DNA from: JBBSIN01 sp038232055 | GTDB taxonomy: Bacteria; Actinomycetota; Actinomycetes; JADGOV01 | Length of the DNA stretch: 40,922 nt | Assembly (NCBI GenBank): GCA_038232055.1 | Contig: JBBSIN010000017.1 | Location: 1 to 40,922 of the forward strand | Direction of reading: 5' to 3' | Part shown: positions 34,439 through 40,922 of the stretch, piece by piece | How the letters are laid out: each line of letters starts with the position of its first letter | Position numbering within the stretch: the first letter of the stretch is position 1 | Position numbers and translations under genes: made by a program | The notes under the pieces: generated by a model | Told to the model about the DNA's origin: nothing | The model's database searches: none | The model's input: the letters and a program-made list of their open reading frames with translations, nothing else

Positions 34439-34486
34439 TCGAACGCACGTTCGATCCATCGTATCCCCGTCGGCCCGCCGTGTCAC
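34439..34486 (-). promoter_or_regulatory. SOS (LexA) box and promoter of the DUF3072 gene
   Basis: Seen: TCGAACGCACGTTCGA at 34439-34454 is a perfect palindrome apart from its centre. It matches every position of the mycobacterial LexA consensus TCGAACRNRYGTTCGA. Upstream on the minus strand are TACGAT (34463-34458) and GTGACA (34486-34481), separated by 17 nt. This is a good -10/-35 pair, and transcription would start inside the LexA box. The box ends 17 nt before the ATG. The -35 overlaps the stop codon of the upstream permease gene. LexA binding here would block RNA polymerase. Confidence 0.85.
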
Positions 34487-35394
34487 TTGACGGAGCCGGC
34501 GAGCACCCCCTGGACGAAGTACCGCTGGAACGCGAAGAACACCGCGAGCGGCACAATGAGGGACAGGAATGCCCCCGGGGCGATGATGTCGATGTTCGAC
34601 CCGAACTGCCGGGTCTGGTCGCGGATCGCTACGGTCAGCGGCGCCGCGCTGTGGCTGGCGAAGACGAGGGCGACGAGCAGGTCGTTCCACACCCAGAGGA
34701 ACTGGAAGATCGCCAGCGAGGCGATGGCGGGCAGCCCCAGCGGAAGCACGACCTTCCAGAAGATCCCCCACTCGGTCCCGCCGTCCATGCGGGCGGCCTC
34801 GAGCAGATCACGAGGGATCCCGGCGAAGAAGTTGCGGAGCAGGAAGATCGCGAACGGGAGCCCGAAGGCGACGTGGAAGAAGACGACGCCGGGGATCGTG
34901 CCGAACAAGCCGACCTTGTTGTAGAGGTCGGCCACCGGGATGAGCCCGATCTGCACCGGCACCACGAGCAGGGCGACGACTCCCAGAAAGAGCCAGTCGC
35001 GGCCCGGAAAGTCGAGGCAGGCGAAGGCGTACGCCGCGAGTGCGGCGATGATGACGACCAACGCGGTCGACGGCAAGGTGATCTTTACGGTGTTCCAGAA
35101 GGAGTGCACCATGTCGGGGTTGTCGAGCAGCTTGCGGTAGCTGCTCACCGTGAGCTGCGCCGGCTTGGTGAAGACCGCCCACCATCCGCTGCTCGCATTG
35201 GCGTCGGCGGTTCGCAGCGACGCGACGGCGAGGCCGAGGGCCGGGACCAACCAGGCGACACCGACGACCAACAGGATCACCTGGACCACGCCGCCGCCGG
35301 CACGGCCGACGATCCGCGAGGCGACGCCGCGTCGCGGCGCCCCGAGTGCCTGTCTGGCAAGGGTCCGCTGCGGCTCGGCGGCCGTCGCTGTCAT
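34483..35394 (-). CDS. carbohydrate ABC transporter permease, MalG type
   Basis: An inner-membrane permease subunit of a CUT1-type sugar importer, 303 aa with six helices. The EAA loop that contacts the ATPase is LLEAARMDGGTEWGIFWKVV (about 198-217) followed by LPLGLPAI. The C-terminus ends RYFVQGVLAGSVK, the classical MalG-type end. The ATG at 35394 overlaps the stop of the partner permease by 4 bp (ATGA). It is the last gene of the ATPase-binding protein-permease-permease operon. The closest type appears to be the alpha-glucoside (AglG) branch, judged with the partner proteins; the substrate is not proven. Confidence 0.92.
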   Translation of the reverse strand: MTATAAEPQRTLARQALGAPRRGVASRIVGRAGGGVVQVILLVVGVAWLVPALGLAVASLRTADANASSGWWAVFTKPAQLTVSSYRKLLDNPDMVHSFWNTVKITLPSTALVVIIAALAAYAFACLDFPGRDWLFLGVVALLVVPVQIGLIPVADLYNKVGLFGTIPGVVFFHVAFGLPFAIFLLRNFFAGIPRDLLEAARMDGGTEWGIFWKVVLPLGLPAIASLAIFQFLWVWNDLLVALVFASHSAAPLTVAIRDQTRQFGSNIDIIAPGAFLSLIVPLAVFFAFQRYFVQGVLAGSVK

Positions 35395-36773
35395 CGCTGC
35401 TCCTGCCGAAAGCGTCGGATGTTGAAGAGCATCGCAGGTAGCACCAGCAGGAACAGGAAGATGCCAAGGGCGCTGCCCAGCCCCTGGTCCCGGCCGCCGC
35501 CGAAAGACACCCGCCACATCTGCAGGGCGAGGACGTTGGCGTCGTCCTGCACCGAACCCGGTGCGATGATCAACACCAGGTCGAAGACCTTGAGCACGTT
35601 GATGACGAGCGTGACGAAGACGACGACGAGCACCGGAGCCAGCAGCGGCACCGTCACCCGCCGAAAGACCTGCCACTCGGTGGCACCGTCGACCCGAGCC
35701 GCCTCGAGCGCGTCGCGCGGGATAGCCGCCAGCCCGGCGGCGATGAGGACCATCGCGAAACCGGCCCAGATCCACACGTACGACGCGATGATCGCCGGCG
35801 TGATCAACGCGGAACCGAGCCAGGTGACGCCACCGAAGGGCTCTTTGAAGTTGCTCTCGGCGAGCCGCAGTCGCACCGGGCCGTCGATGCCGCTCACCTG
35901 GAAGCGTCCGTCGTTTCCGGTCTTCGCGCTTGCGATCACCTTGCTGCCCTGCAGGGCCTGGACGGAGACGCCGGACAGGCCCTTCTCGGCGGCGTCGATC
36001 CGCCCCGGTGCTCCTGCCCCACCGGGACTGAAGTCGAGCCAGACGATGCCGGCGAGACCGCCACTCGCAGCGGTCGGGGCGACGGCGTTAGCAGCGGTCG
36101 CCGGCAGGGATTGGGGCGGCACACCGACCAGGCCGAGCTCGGCGACGTCGCCCGGACCGTAGCTGCGAGTGCTGACGTAACCCTTGCCCTGCGCCGCGAG
36201 CACATCGTTGCCGCGGGGACGGGCGCCGGGGTATGCGGCGGCGGAGCCGAAGGCGTCGTGCACGCTAGTGATCACGGCATTGGCGACGCCGCGGTCGGGA
36301 TCCTGCTCGTAGACCAGGCGAAAGATGACGCCGGCTGCAAGGAAGGAGATCGCCATCGGCATGAAGACCACGAACTTGAAGGCGGCTGCCCATCGGATCC
36401 GCTCGGTGAGCACCGCGAAGACGAGCCCAACCGCCGTCACGACGGTCGGCGCGACGACCACCCAGATCAAATTGTTCTTCATCGCCGTGCGGGTGGCCGA
36501 CGACGTGAACATGTCGATGTAGTTACCGAGGCCGACGAAACGGCCGCCGCTCGCGTCGAAGAGGCTTCGCACGAGCGTGTAGCCGATGGGGTAGACGACG
36601 AGCGCTCCGAGGAGAAGGAGCGCGGGCAGCAGGAACAACAACGCAAGCGGGCTTGCGGCTACCCGACCGAGCTTGGAGACGGGCGGAGTGGCCACGGCGG
36701 CCGCTCCCCCCCCGGTGACGGCAGCGCCATCCCCGGGGGAGCGGACCTCAGGTCGACCGCTGACCTCCGCCAT
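35391..36773 (-). CDS. carbohydrate ABC transporter permease, MalF type, with inserted CnaB/SdrD-like domain
   Basis: The partner permease of the importer, 460 aa, about 150 residues longer than ordinary CUT1 permeases. TM helices are near 44-66, 101-122, 132-153, 324-348, 380-400 and 433-452. The EAA loop is LEAARVDGATEWQVFRRVTV (356-375). The extra part lies between TM3 and TM4 (about 156-320). Its second half (about 241-306) looks like a prealbumin-like CnaB/SdrD B repeat: GIVWLDFSPGG, EKGLSGVSVQAL, then TGNDGRFQVSGIDGPVRLRL. This is the same place as the P2 loop of E. coli MalF, which contacts the binding protein. A similar extended permease is known in the AglF group. It has its own ATG and is 9 nt after the binding-protein stop. 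Confidence 0.92.
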   Translation of the reverse strand: MAEVSGRPEVRSPGDGAAVTGGGAAAVATPPVSKLGRVAASPLALLFLLPALLLLGALVVYPIGYTLVRSLFDASGGRFVGLGNYIDMFTSSATRTAMKNNLIWVVVAPTVVTAVGLVFAVLTERIRWAAAFKFVVFMPMAISFLAAGVIFRLVYEQDPDRGVANAVITSVHDAFGSAAAYPGARPRGNDVLAAQGKGYVSTRSYGPGDVAELGLVGVPPQSLPATAANAVAPTAASGGLAGIVWLDFSPGGAGAPGRIDAAEKGLSGVSVQALQGSKVIASAKTGNDGRFQVSGIDGPVRLRLAESNFKEPFGGVTWLGSALITPAIIASYVWIWAGFAMVLIAAGLAAIPRDALEAARVDGATEWQVFRRVTVPLLAPVLVVVFVTLVINVLKVFDLVLIIAPGSVQDDANVLALQMWRVSFGGGRDQGLGSALGIFLFLLVLPAMLFNIRRFRQEQR

Positions 36774-36782
36774 GGTGGTTCG

Positions 36783-38129
36783 TCAGCCCTTGTACGCCTT
36801 GGCGGCAGCCGCTTCCAGGGCGGCGGCCGTGCCGTTGACGTTCTTCGGGTTGCGCAGGAAGTCCTGCAGGATCTTCCACTCACCCTGGCCCGGCGTACCG
36901 CCGAACGCGACCGGTGAGAGGTCGGACATGTCGAAGCGGAACGTCTGCGCGCTCACTAACGACTCCGCCGACTTCTTGGAGATCTCGTCGGGGTAGGCGG
37001 TGGTCGCCAACTTCTTGTTGGGGGAGGTGAAACCGCCGGCCTGCGCCCACGGCATCGCCGCCTCCGGAGTGGCCAGGAACTTCATCAGCGCCTGCGCGCC
37101 CTTCGTGTCCTTCATCATGACTGCGGCGTCGCCGCCGCCGACGACGGAGGGGGCCGAGCCGTTGACCGACGGGAAGTCGAAGAACTTGGCGTCAGTGCCG
37201 GGCTTGGACTTGGTCTCACCGGAGATGACGCCGGCCACGAAGTCGCCCTCGTAGACGATGGCGCCCTTGGGATTGGCGGCGAAAACCTGCGTCACCGACT
37301 GCGGGAACGTAGTCTGCAGCGCACTCTTCGTGCCGCCGACCAGCAGCGTCTGCTTGCCCCACAGCTGCCCCAGCGTGGTCAGCGTCTGCTTCACGGAGCT
37401 GTCGGTCCACGGAATCGTGTGCTTGGTCAGCTGGTCGTACTTCGCGGGACCGGCGATGCGCAGGTAAACGTTCTCGAACCAGTCGGTCAGCGTCCAGCCG
37501 TCGGCGCCCCCCACGGCGACCGGCGTCGTACCGGAGTCGGAGATTGTCTGGGCGGTCTTGAGCAGGTCGTCCCAGGTCTTCGGCTCCTGCACTCCTGCTT
37601 CCTTGAACGCGGCGGTTCGGTACCAGACCGTCGACTTGTTCGCGGCCTTGAAGAAGATGCCGTAGAGCTTCCCGTTTACGCTGCCAAGGGCCTTCCAGTC
37701 CGGCGAGAAGTTTTCGTCGACCAGTTGCGCGGCGTCGTTGGGTACCGGCTTGAGCGCGTTGCGCTGGGCGAACTCGCTGATCAGCCCGGGCTGCGGCAGC
37801 AACGCCACGTCGGGTACCTTGCCGCCCTGGATCCGCGTGCCGAGCACCGTCGCGATGTCATCGCCGGTCGACGTGTAGGTCACCGTTGCACCTGTTTGCT
37901 GTGCAAACGCGTCGAGGACCTTCTTGAAGTTGGTCTGCTCGGTGCCGGTCCAGACGGCGGCGACTTCGACCGTCTGTCCCTTGAGGGACTGGGCCGCTGG
38001 GCTGCTGCTGCCACTGCTCCCACCGCTGGCGCTGTTGCTGTCGGTGCCGCTGCTGCAGGCGCTCGCTGTGAACAGCGCTCCGGCGACGACGGCCGCGGCG
38101 CGTAGTACGCCGCTCCGGTTGCTCCTCAT
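36783..38129 (-). CDS. sugar-binding lipoprotein of the ABC importer (AglE-like)
   Basis: The extracytoplasmic solute-binding protein of the importer, 448 aa. The signal peptide has lipobox TASAC with lipidated Cys25, followed by a Ser/Gly-rich linker. The mature fold shows VEVAAVWTGTEQTNFKKVLD, TRIQGGKVPDVALLPQPG and GIFFKAANKSTVWYRTAAF. The KAANKSTVWY stretch is typical of alpha-glucoside-type binding proteins. The ATG at 38129 has GGAGGAA about 5-6 nt upstream. It lies between the ATPase gene (67-bp gap with a 17-bp duplication) and the MalF-type permease (9-nt gap). Substrate assignment to alpha-glucosides is an inference from sequence style only. Confidence 0.92.
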   Translation of the reverse strand: MRSNRSGVLRAAAVVAGALFTASACSSGTDSNSASGGSSGSSSPAAQSLKGQTVEVAAVWTGTEQTNFKKVLDAFAQQTGATVTYTSTGDDIATVLGTRIQGGKVPDVALLPQPGLISEFAQRNALKPVPNDAAQLVDENFSPDWKALGSVNGKLYGIFFKAANKSTVWYRTAAFKEAGVQEPKTWDDLLKTAQTISDSGTTPVAVGGADGWTLTDWFENVYLRIAGPAKYDQLTKHTIPWTDSSVKQTLTTLGQLWGKQTLLVGGTKSALQTTFPQSVTQVFAANPKGAIVYEGDFVAGVISGETKSKPGTDAKFFDFPSVNGSAPSVVGGGDAAVMMKDTKGAQALMKFLATPEAAMPWAQAGGFTSPNKKLATTAYPDEISKKSAESLVSAQTFRFDMSDLSPVAFGGTPGQGEWKILQDFLRNPKNVNGTAAALEAAAAKAYKG

Positions 38130-38155
38130 CAGTGTTCCTCCAGTCGTCCGACTCT

Positions 38156-38189
38156 GTATTGATGTCACTGCCGTATTGATGTCACTGCC
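38156..38189 (-). repeat. 17-bp tandem duplication between ATPase and binding-protein genes
   Basis: GTATTGATGTCACTGCC occurs twice in perfect tandem (38156-38172 and 38173-38189). A degenerate third copy, sharing GTCACTGC, covers the ATPase stop codon. It looks like local duplication of the gene's 3' end. It lengthens the intercistronic gap and may set the spacing or mRNA processing between the two cistrons. Confidence 0.8.
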
Positions 38190-38196
38190 GTTCGCG

Positions 38197-39405
38197 TCAC
38201 TGCTGGTCCCAGATGGACATGCCGGTCTTGGCGTCGAACAGGTGCAGCCGGTCGGTCGCGACCCGTACCTCGACCGGGCCACCCTCACGCACCCGCGTCC
38301 GCGGGCTGAACCGCGCCACCATGACAGTGGAGCCGCTTCCGCCACCGATGCCACCCTCGAGGCCCTCGGCGCCGGCGTCCTCCGCAAGCTCTCTCGTCTC
38401 GTCCGTGATGGCCGTCGGCGCATCGACCGCGAAGTGCACCAGCACATCAGAGCCCATGGCCTCGACGAGGTCTGCACTCGACCGCAGCGTGCAGTCCGGT
38501 GCCCCCGGTTCGAGCGCCGCGTCCTCCATGTCCTCCGGGCGGATGCCGGCGACGACCGGACGCCCGAGGTGTCGACGCAGAGCCGGCCGCTGCCGGATCA
38601 GCTCCGGTGACACGGTAAGCGTCTGGCTGCCGACCGTGAGCCGCAGCTGCCCCCCGTGCTCGTCGAACCGGCCCTCGAAGACGTTCATCGCCGGGGAGCC
38701 GATGAACCCTGCGACGAAGAGGTTGACCGGTCGGTCATAGAGCACCTGAGGTTCGTCGACCTGCTGCAGCACTCCCTTGCGCATGACGGCGACCCGGTCA
38801 CCGAGCGTCATGGCCTCGGTCTGGTCATGTGTGACGTAGATCGTCGTCGTGCCGAGGTCGCGCTGGATGCGCCCGATCTCGGCTCGCATCTGCACGCGCA
38901 GCTTGGCGTCGAGGTTGGAGAGCGGCTCATCCATGAGAAAGGCCTGCGGTTCCCGAACGATCGCCCGGCCCATCGCCACCCGCTGTCGCTGACCGCCGGA
39001 GAGGTTGCGGGGCTTGCGGTCGAGGTACTCCGCGAGCCCGAGCACCGTGGCGGCCTTCTGCACCCGGTCGGCGATCTCCTTCTTGGGCAGCTTCCGGAGC
39101 TGCAGCCCGAACCCGATGTTCTCCCGTACTTTCAGATGCGGATAGAGCGCGTAGCTCTGAAACACCATGGCCACGTCACGGTCCCGGGGCGGCACGCGGT
39201 TGACGACCCGCTCGCCGATGCGGATCTCACCCTCGCTGATGTCCTCGAGCCCGGCGACCATCCGCAACGCAGTCGTCTTGCCGCAGCCGGATGGACCGAC
39301 GAGCACCAGGAACTCGCCGTCCTGGATGCCGAGGTCCAGCCCGCCGACCGCTCGGGTTCCGTCCGGGTAGACCTTGCCAACGGAGTCGAGGACCACCGAC
39401 GCCAT
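38197..39405 (-). CDS. carbohydrate ABC transporter ATP-binding protein (MsmK/UgpC/AglK type)
   Basis: The ATPase subunit of the sugar importer, 402 aa. Walker A is GPSGCGKT (37-44), Q loop VFQSYALYP, signature LSGGQ (135-139), Walker B LMDEP with E160, and switch His in YVTHDQTEAM. The C-terminal TOBE-type regulatory region has GSPAMNVFEG and GIRPEDM. An Ala/Glu/Gly-rich insertion (about 335-370, including GGIGGGSGS) is present in the TOBE half and is unusual. In many actinobacteria a single MsiK/UgpC ATPase serves several importers and lies alone; here it heads the operon. The ATG at 39405 has GGGAGG 5 nt upstream. Confidence 0.94.
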   Translation of the reverse strand: MASVVLDSVGKVYPDGTRAVGGLDLGIQDGEFLVLVGPSGCGKTTALRMVAGLEDISEGEIRIGERVVNRVPPRDRDVAMVFQSYALYPHLKVRENIGFGLQLRKLPKKEIADRVQKAATVLGLAEYLDRKPRNLSGGQRQRVAMGRAIVREPQAFLMDEPLSNLDAKLRVQMRAEIGRIQRDLGTTTIYVTHDQTEAMTLGDRVAVMRKGVLQQVDEPQVLYDRPVNLFVAGFIGSPAMNVFEGRFDEHGGQLRLTVGSQTLTVSPELIRQRPALRRHLGRPVVAGIRPEDMEDAALEPGAPDCTLRSSADLVEAMGSDVLVHFAVDAPTAITDETRELAEDAGAEGLEGGIGGGSGSTVMVARFSPRTRVREGGPVEVRVATDRLHLFDAKTGMSIWDQQ

Positions 39406-39466
39406 GGAACCTCCCAGCTGAGCAGGTACCGGACCCCGGGCGGGTCGACCGCGTGGGCGCCAGCTG

Positions 39467-39496
39467 ACCGTATTGCCCGAACCTTACCGGTGTCTA
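39467..39496 (-). promoter_or_regulatory. promoter of the sugar ABC operon
   Basis: On the minus strand TAGACA (39496-39491) and TACGGT (39472-39467) are 18 nt apart. This gives a leader of about 55 nt before the ATPase ATG. The upstream edge of the -35 element touches the left arm of the 12-bp inverted repeat at 39496-39507. Confidence 0.5.
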
Positions 39497-39593
39497 CGCC
39501 GATCGAGCTGCCATGCCGCGCCGCGCCGCCGGGTTCAGTGGGGCCGCACGAATCGTGGGGCGCCGCACTCGCCGGACGCCCCTCGATCGGCGT
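39496..39593. promoter_or_regulatory. 12-bp inverted repeat between ABC operon and glycosidase gene
   Basis: ACGCCGATCGAG (39496-39507) and CTCGATCGGCGT (39582-39593) are perfect reverse complements with a 74-bp spacer. Each arm contains the small palindrome CGATCG. One arm abuts the ABC-operon -35 element and the other lies about 55-65 bp upstream of the glycosidase start. The 243-bp gap 39406-39648 otherwise shows only the promoters. Confidence 0.5.
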
Positions 39594-39635
39594 GACGGAT
39601 CTTGTGTTCTCACCCATGGCGCCGACAGGATCGCC

Positions 39636-39641
39636 TAGTGT
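39636..39641 (+). promoter_or_regulatory. leaderless -10 element of the GH26-like gene
   Basis: TAGTGT ends 7 nt before the ATG at 39649 and no ribosome site is present, so translation is probably leaderless. No -35 hexamer is evident, which would suit a regulator-dependent promoter. Confidence 0.5.
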
Positions 39642-39648
39642 GCGCGTC

Positions 39649-40548
39649 ATGTATCGAAACTCGGGCAAAATGCCCGCCGCTGCGGCCGCGTTGGGCTTGG
39701 CGGCTGGGCTGCTGGTGGGCCAGGGGTCAGCCACGGCGCAGGACGGTCCGATCGCCCTTGGCTCGGATGGCAAGCGAACCGACCTCGAATCCCGAACTGG
39801 CACACCGTTGTACGGTCACCAGTTCGGGCACGTGTCGGATGCCGCACCGGTCGTGCAGAAGATCACGAACATCGAGGGCGACGACCGCGTGCCGTGGGCC
39901 GCCGTGACGAGCGGAAAGTACGACGCCGCCCTCCTGAAGTGGGCAAACGCGGTGAAGGCCTACCCCAGCAATGTGATCATGTCGTTCAACCACGAACCCG
40001 AGACCACGGCCAACCAGGTTCTCGGAACCGCCGACGACTTCATCGCGGCGTGGCGCCACGTCCACGATTTCTTCGCCGCGCACGACGTGACGAACACGAC
40101 TTGGGATCTCACCATGACCGCAGGGCCCTACCACGTGAAGACGACCGACCGTCGGTACTGGGCGAAGTGGTACCCGGGCGACGCCTACGTCGACTCCATC
40201 GGCGTCGACGCCTACAACTGGTACGGCTGCCACACCGGCACGAAGCACCCGATCTGGAAAGAGGTCTCTACGATCGCCGGGCCCGCCTTGGAAACGGCGC
40301 GCAACCTCGGCAGGAAGTTCTCGCTGCCCGAGTTCGGATCGAACGTCGACTCCGCGGACGCGGCTCGCAAGGCGCGCTGGCTGGGGAACGTGCACTCCTG
40401 GGTGGCCGCTAACTCGGCCGACTTCGTCGGCATCTGGTACTTCAACAAGTACACCCGCAGCGGCGCCTGCCACTGGATCATCGACAGCGCTGACCAGGTC
40501 ACGGCGTACAAGGCGATCATCAACGACCCGATGTTCGACACGCCGTAG
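39649..40548 (+). CDS. secreted glycoside hydrolase family 26-like enzyme
   Basis: A small secreted retaining glycosidase of clan GH-A, most like GH26 (beta-mannanase type). The protein has 299 aa. It has a signal peptide (about 1-30, cleavage after SATA). Likely acid/base Glu116 lies in MSFNHEPE and likely nucleophile Glu228 in FSLPEFGSN. YVDSIGVDAYNWYG and GIWYFNKY are typical barrel strands. GH26 acid/base regions commonly read R/N-H-E-x, which fits. The mannan or other beta-glycan substrate is inferred only from family. The gene is divergent from a sugar importer, suggesting joint use of an extracellular glycan. Two Cys (about 194 and 274) could form a disulphide. The start is set by the leaderless -10 element. 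Confidence 0.88.
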   Translation: MYRNSGKMPAAAAALGLAAGLLVGQGSATAQDGPIALGSDGKRTDLESRTGTPLYGHQFGHVSDAAPVVQKITNIEGDDRVPWAAVTSGKYDAALLKWANAVKAYPSNVIMSFNHEPETTANQVLGTADDFIAAWRHVHDFFAAHDVTNTTWDLTMTAGPYHVKTTDRRYWAKWYPGDAYVDSIGVDAYNWYGCHTGTKHPIWKEVSTIAGPALETARNLGRKFSLPEFGSNVDSADAARKARWLGNVHSWVAANSADFVGIWYFNKYTRSGACHWIIDSADQVTAYKAIINDPMFDTP

Positions 40549-40578
40549 TCGCCTGCGTTACCCACCGAGACTTCCCCT

Positions 40579-40797
40579 CTACTGGGAGTCGGCGGCGCCC
40601 TCGCCCTGCGCCGGCTCGCCGCCGTCGTGTCCGCCGGCCGCGGGCTGGTCCTGCGCAGACGCGGCGTCGCCATCCACGGCATCGCCATCCACGGCATCGC
40701 CATCCACGGCATCGCCATCCACCGCGTCGTCATCCGCGCTGCCCGGTGCGTCGCTGGTGAGGCCCACGATGGCGGCCCTCTCCGGTTCGGTGCTCAC
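40579..40797 (-). CDS. small acidic protein with pentapeptide repeats
   Basis: A possible 72-aa, strongly acidic, disordered protein: STEPERAAIVGLTSDAPGS, then four DAVDG-like units and an Ala/Gly/Asp/Gln-rich tail. No family is recognised. Third-position GC is high from the GTG at 40797 onward. The same frame stays open to the window edge, but codons upstream of 40797 look non-coding. The GTG therefore seems to be the start, although its ribosome site is poor (AGGTGGG about 12 nt away). The opposite strand also stays open through the repeat, so coding is not certain. Confidence 0.4.
   Translation of the reverse strand: MSTEPERAAIVGLTSDAPGSADDDAVDGDAVDGDAVDGDAVDGDAASAQDQPAAGGHDGGEPAQGEGAADSQ
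40664..40738. repeat. 15-bp tandem repeat, four good units and one degenerate unit
   Basis: The unit GCATCGCCATCCACG recurs at 40664-40678, 40679-40693, 40694-40708 and 40709-40723 with one or two changes. A degenerate fifth unit (40724-40738) follows. On the minus strand it encodes VDGDA-type pentapeptides. Unit length and copy number equal those of the unrelated ahcY repeat at 45-104. Confidence 0.9.
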
Positions 40798-40886
40798 GAA
40801 ACCGTGGTACCCACCTGGGCGCCCGGTCTCCTTTAGACCGAAGTTACGTCGCCACTCCGCGGCAATCTCGACACTGACCAGGAGAA

Positions 40887-40922
40887 ATGAGGTACGACAC
40901 GCCCAAGAGCGTAGCCAAGATA
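40887..40922 (+). CDS. possible start of a gene leaving the window
   Basis: ATG at 40887 opens a frame reading MRYDTPKSVAKI up to the last base, with mostly G/C third positions. AGGAG lies at 40880-40884, only 2 nt before the ATG, which is closer than usual. Only 12 codons are visible, so no function can be given. Confidence 0.25.
   Translation, partial: MRYDTPKSVAKI

Noticed and set aside
40627..40836. Plus-strand frame with AIHGI repeats
   Set aside because: It is the antisense reading of the acidic repeat; no ribosome site and no family resemblance.

Overview
This window is high-GC, densely coded DNA from an actinobacterium (Actinomycetota, class Actinomycetia). The marker is the block mtrA-mtrB-lpqB-comF-hpf-response regulator-secA. 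That order is shared with Streptomyces, and largely with Mycobacterium, where sahH also lies close to mtrA. GTG starts, 4-bp ATGA/GTGA stop-start overlaps and leaderless promoters (TANNNT about 6-7 nt before the start codon) fit the same phylum. The genus cannot be fixed from the sequence alone.

Layout. (1) 1-1355: a short-type S-adenosylhomocysteine hydrolase gene with an N-terminal 15-bp x4 tandem repeat, a palindromic operator-like site and a leaderless promoter. (2) 1385-8519: an envelope-associated module. An RDD membrane protein and a SpoIIM-like membrane protein are divergent. A five-gene minus-strand operon follows: proline-rich membrane protein, DUF4129, DUF4350, MoxR ATPase, DUF58. 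(3) 8615-17424: mtrA, mtrB, lpqB, comF, hpf, an orphan LuxR-type response regulator, a Ca2+/H+-antiporter-like protein and a YczE-like membrane protein. (4) 17618-25549: secA, then an Rv3235-family protein, a LysM protein, a putative double SH3/LSm-like barrel protein, an excisionase-type HTH protein, an orphan SAF (CpaB-like) + CpaE-like pair, and a LytR_C protein. (5) 25596-29682: wax ester synthase/diacylglycerol acyltransferase, patatin-like lipase and DUF6912 as a tight cluster, facing a secreted NlpC/P60 hydrolase. (6) 29805-34422: amino-acid catabolism (P5C dehydrogenase, gamma-glutamyltransferase, tryptophan 2,3-dioxygenase), then a small DUF3072 gene under a textbook actinobacterial LexA/SOS box. 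(7) 34483-40548: a complete carbohydrate ABC importer (ATPase, binding lipoprotein, two permeases), divergent from a secreted GH26-like glycosidase. (8) 40549-40922: a small acidic repeat protein, probably divergent from a gene that leaves the window.

How the parts fit. MtrB senses envelope state with LpqB as its accessory lipoprotein. SecA exports the secreted proteins. The DUF58/MoxR/DUF4350/DUF4129/SpoIIM/RDD module, the NlpC/P60 and LysM proteins and the SAF/CpaE pair are all envelope-directed by topology. The distal part is metabolic. The least expected signals are a perfect SOS box controlling a DUF3072 gene, a CnaB/SdrD-like domain inserted in a MalF-type permease at the place of the MalF P2 loop, a 12-bp inverted repeat linking the importer and glycosidase promoters, a short-type AhcY at the ancestral sahH locus, and a SAF/CpaE pair without any pilus genes. 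No rRNA, tRNA, CRISPR array, insertion sequence or prophage was seen. No gene-free stretch exceeds 300 bases; the longest are 12701-12975, 13777-14020 and 39406-39648.
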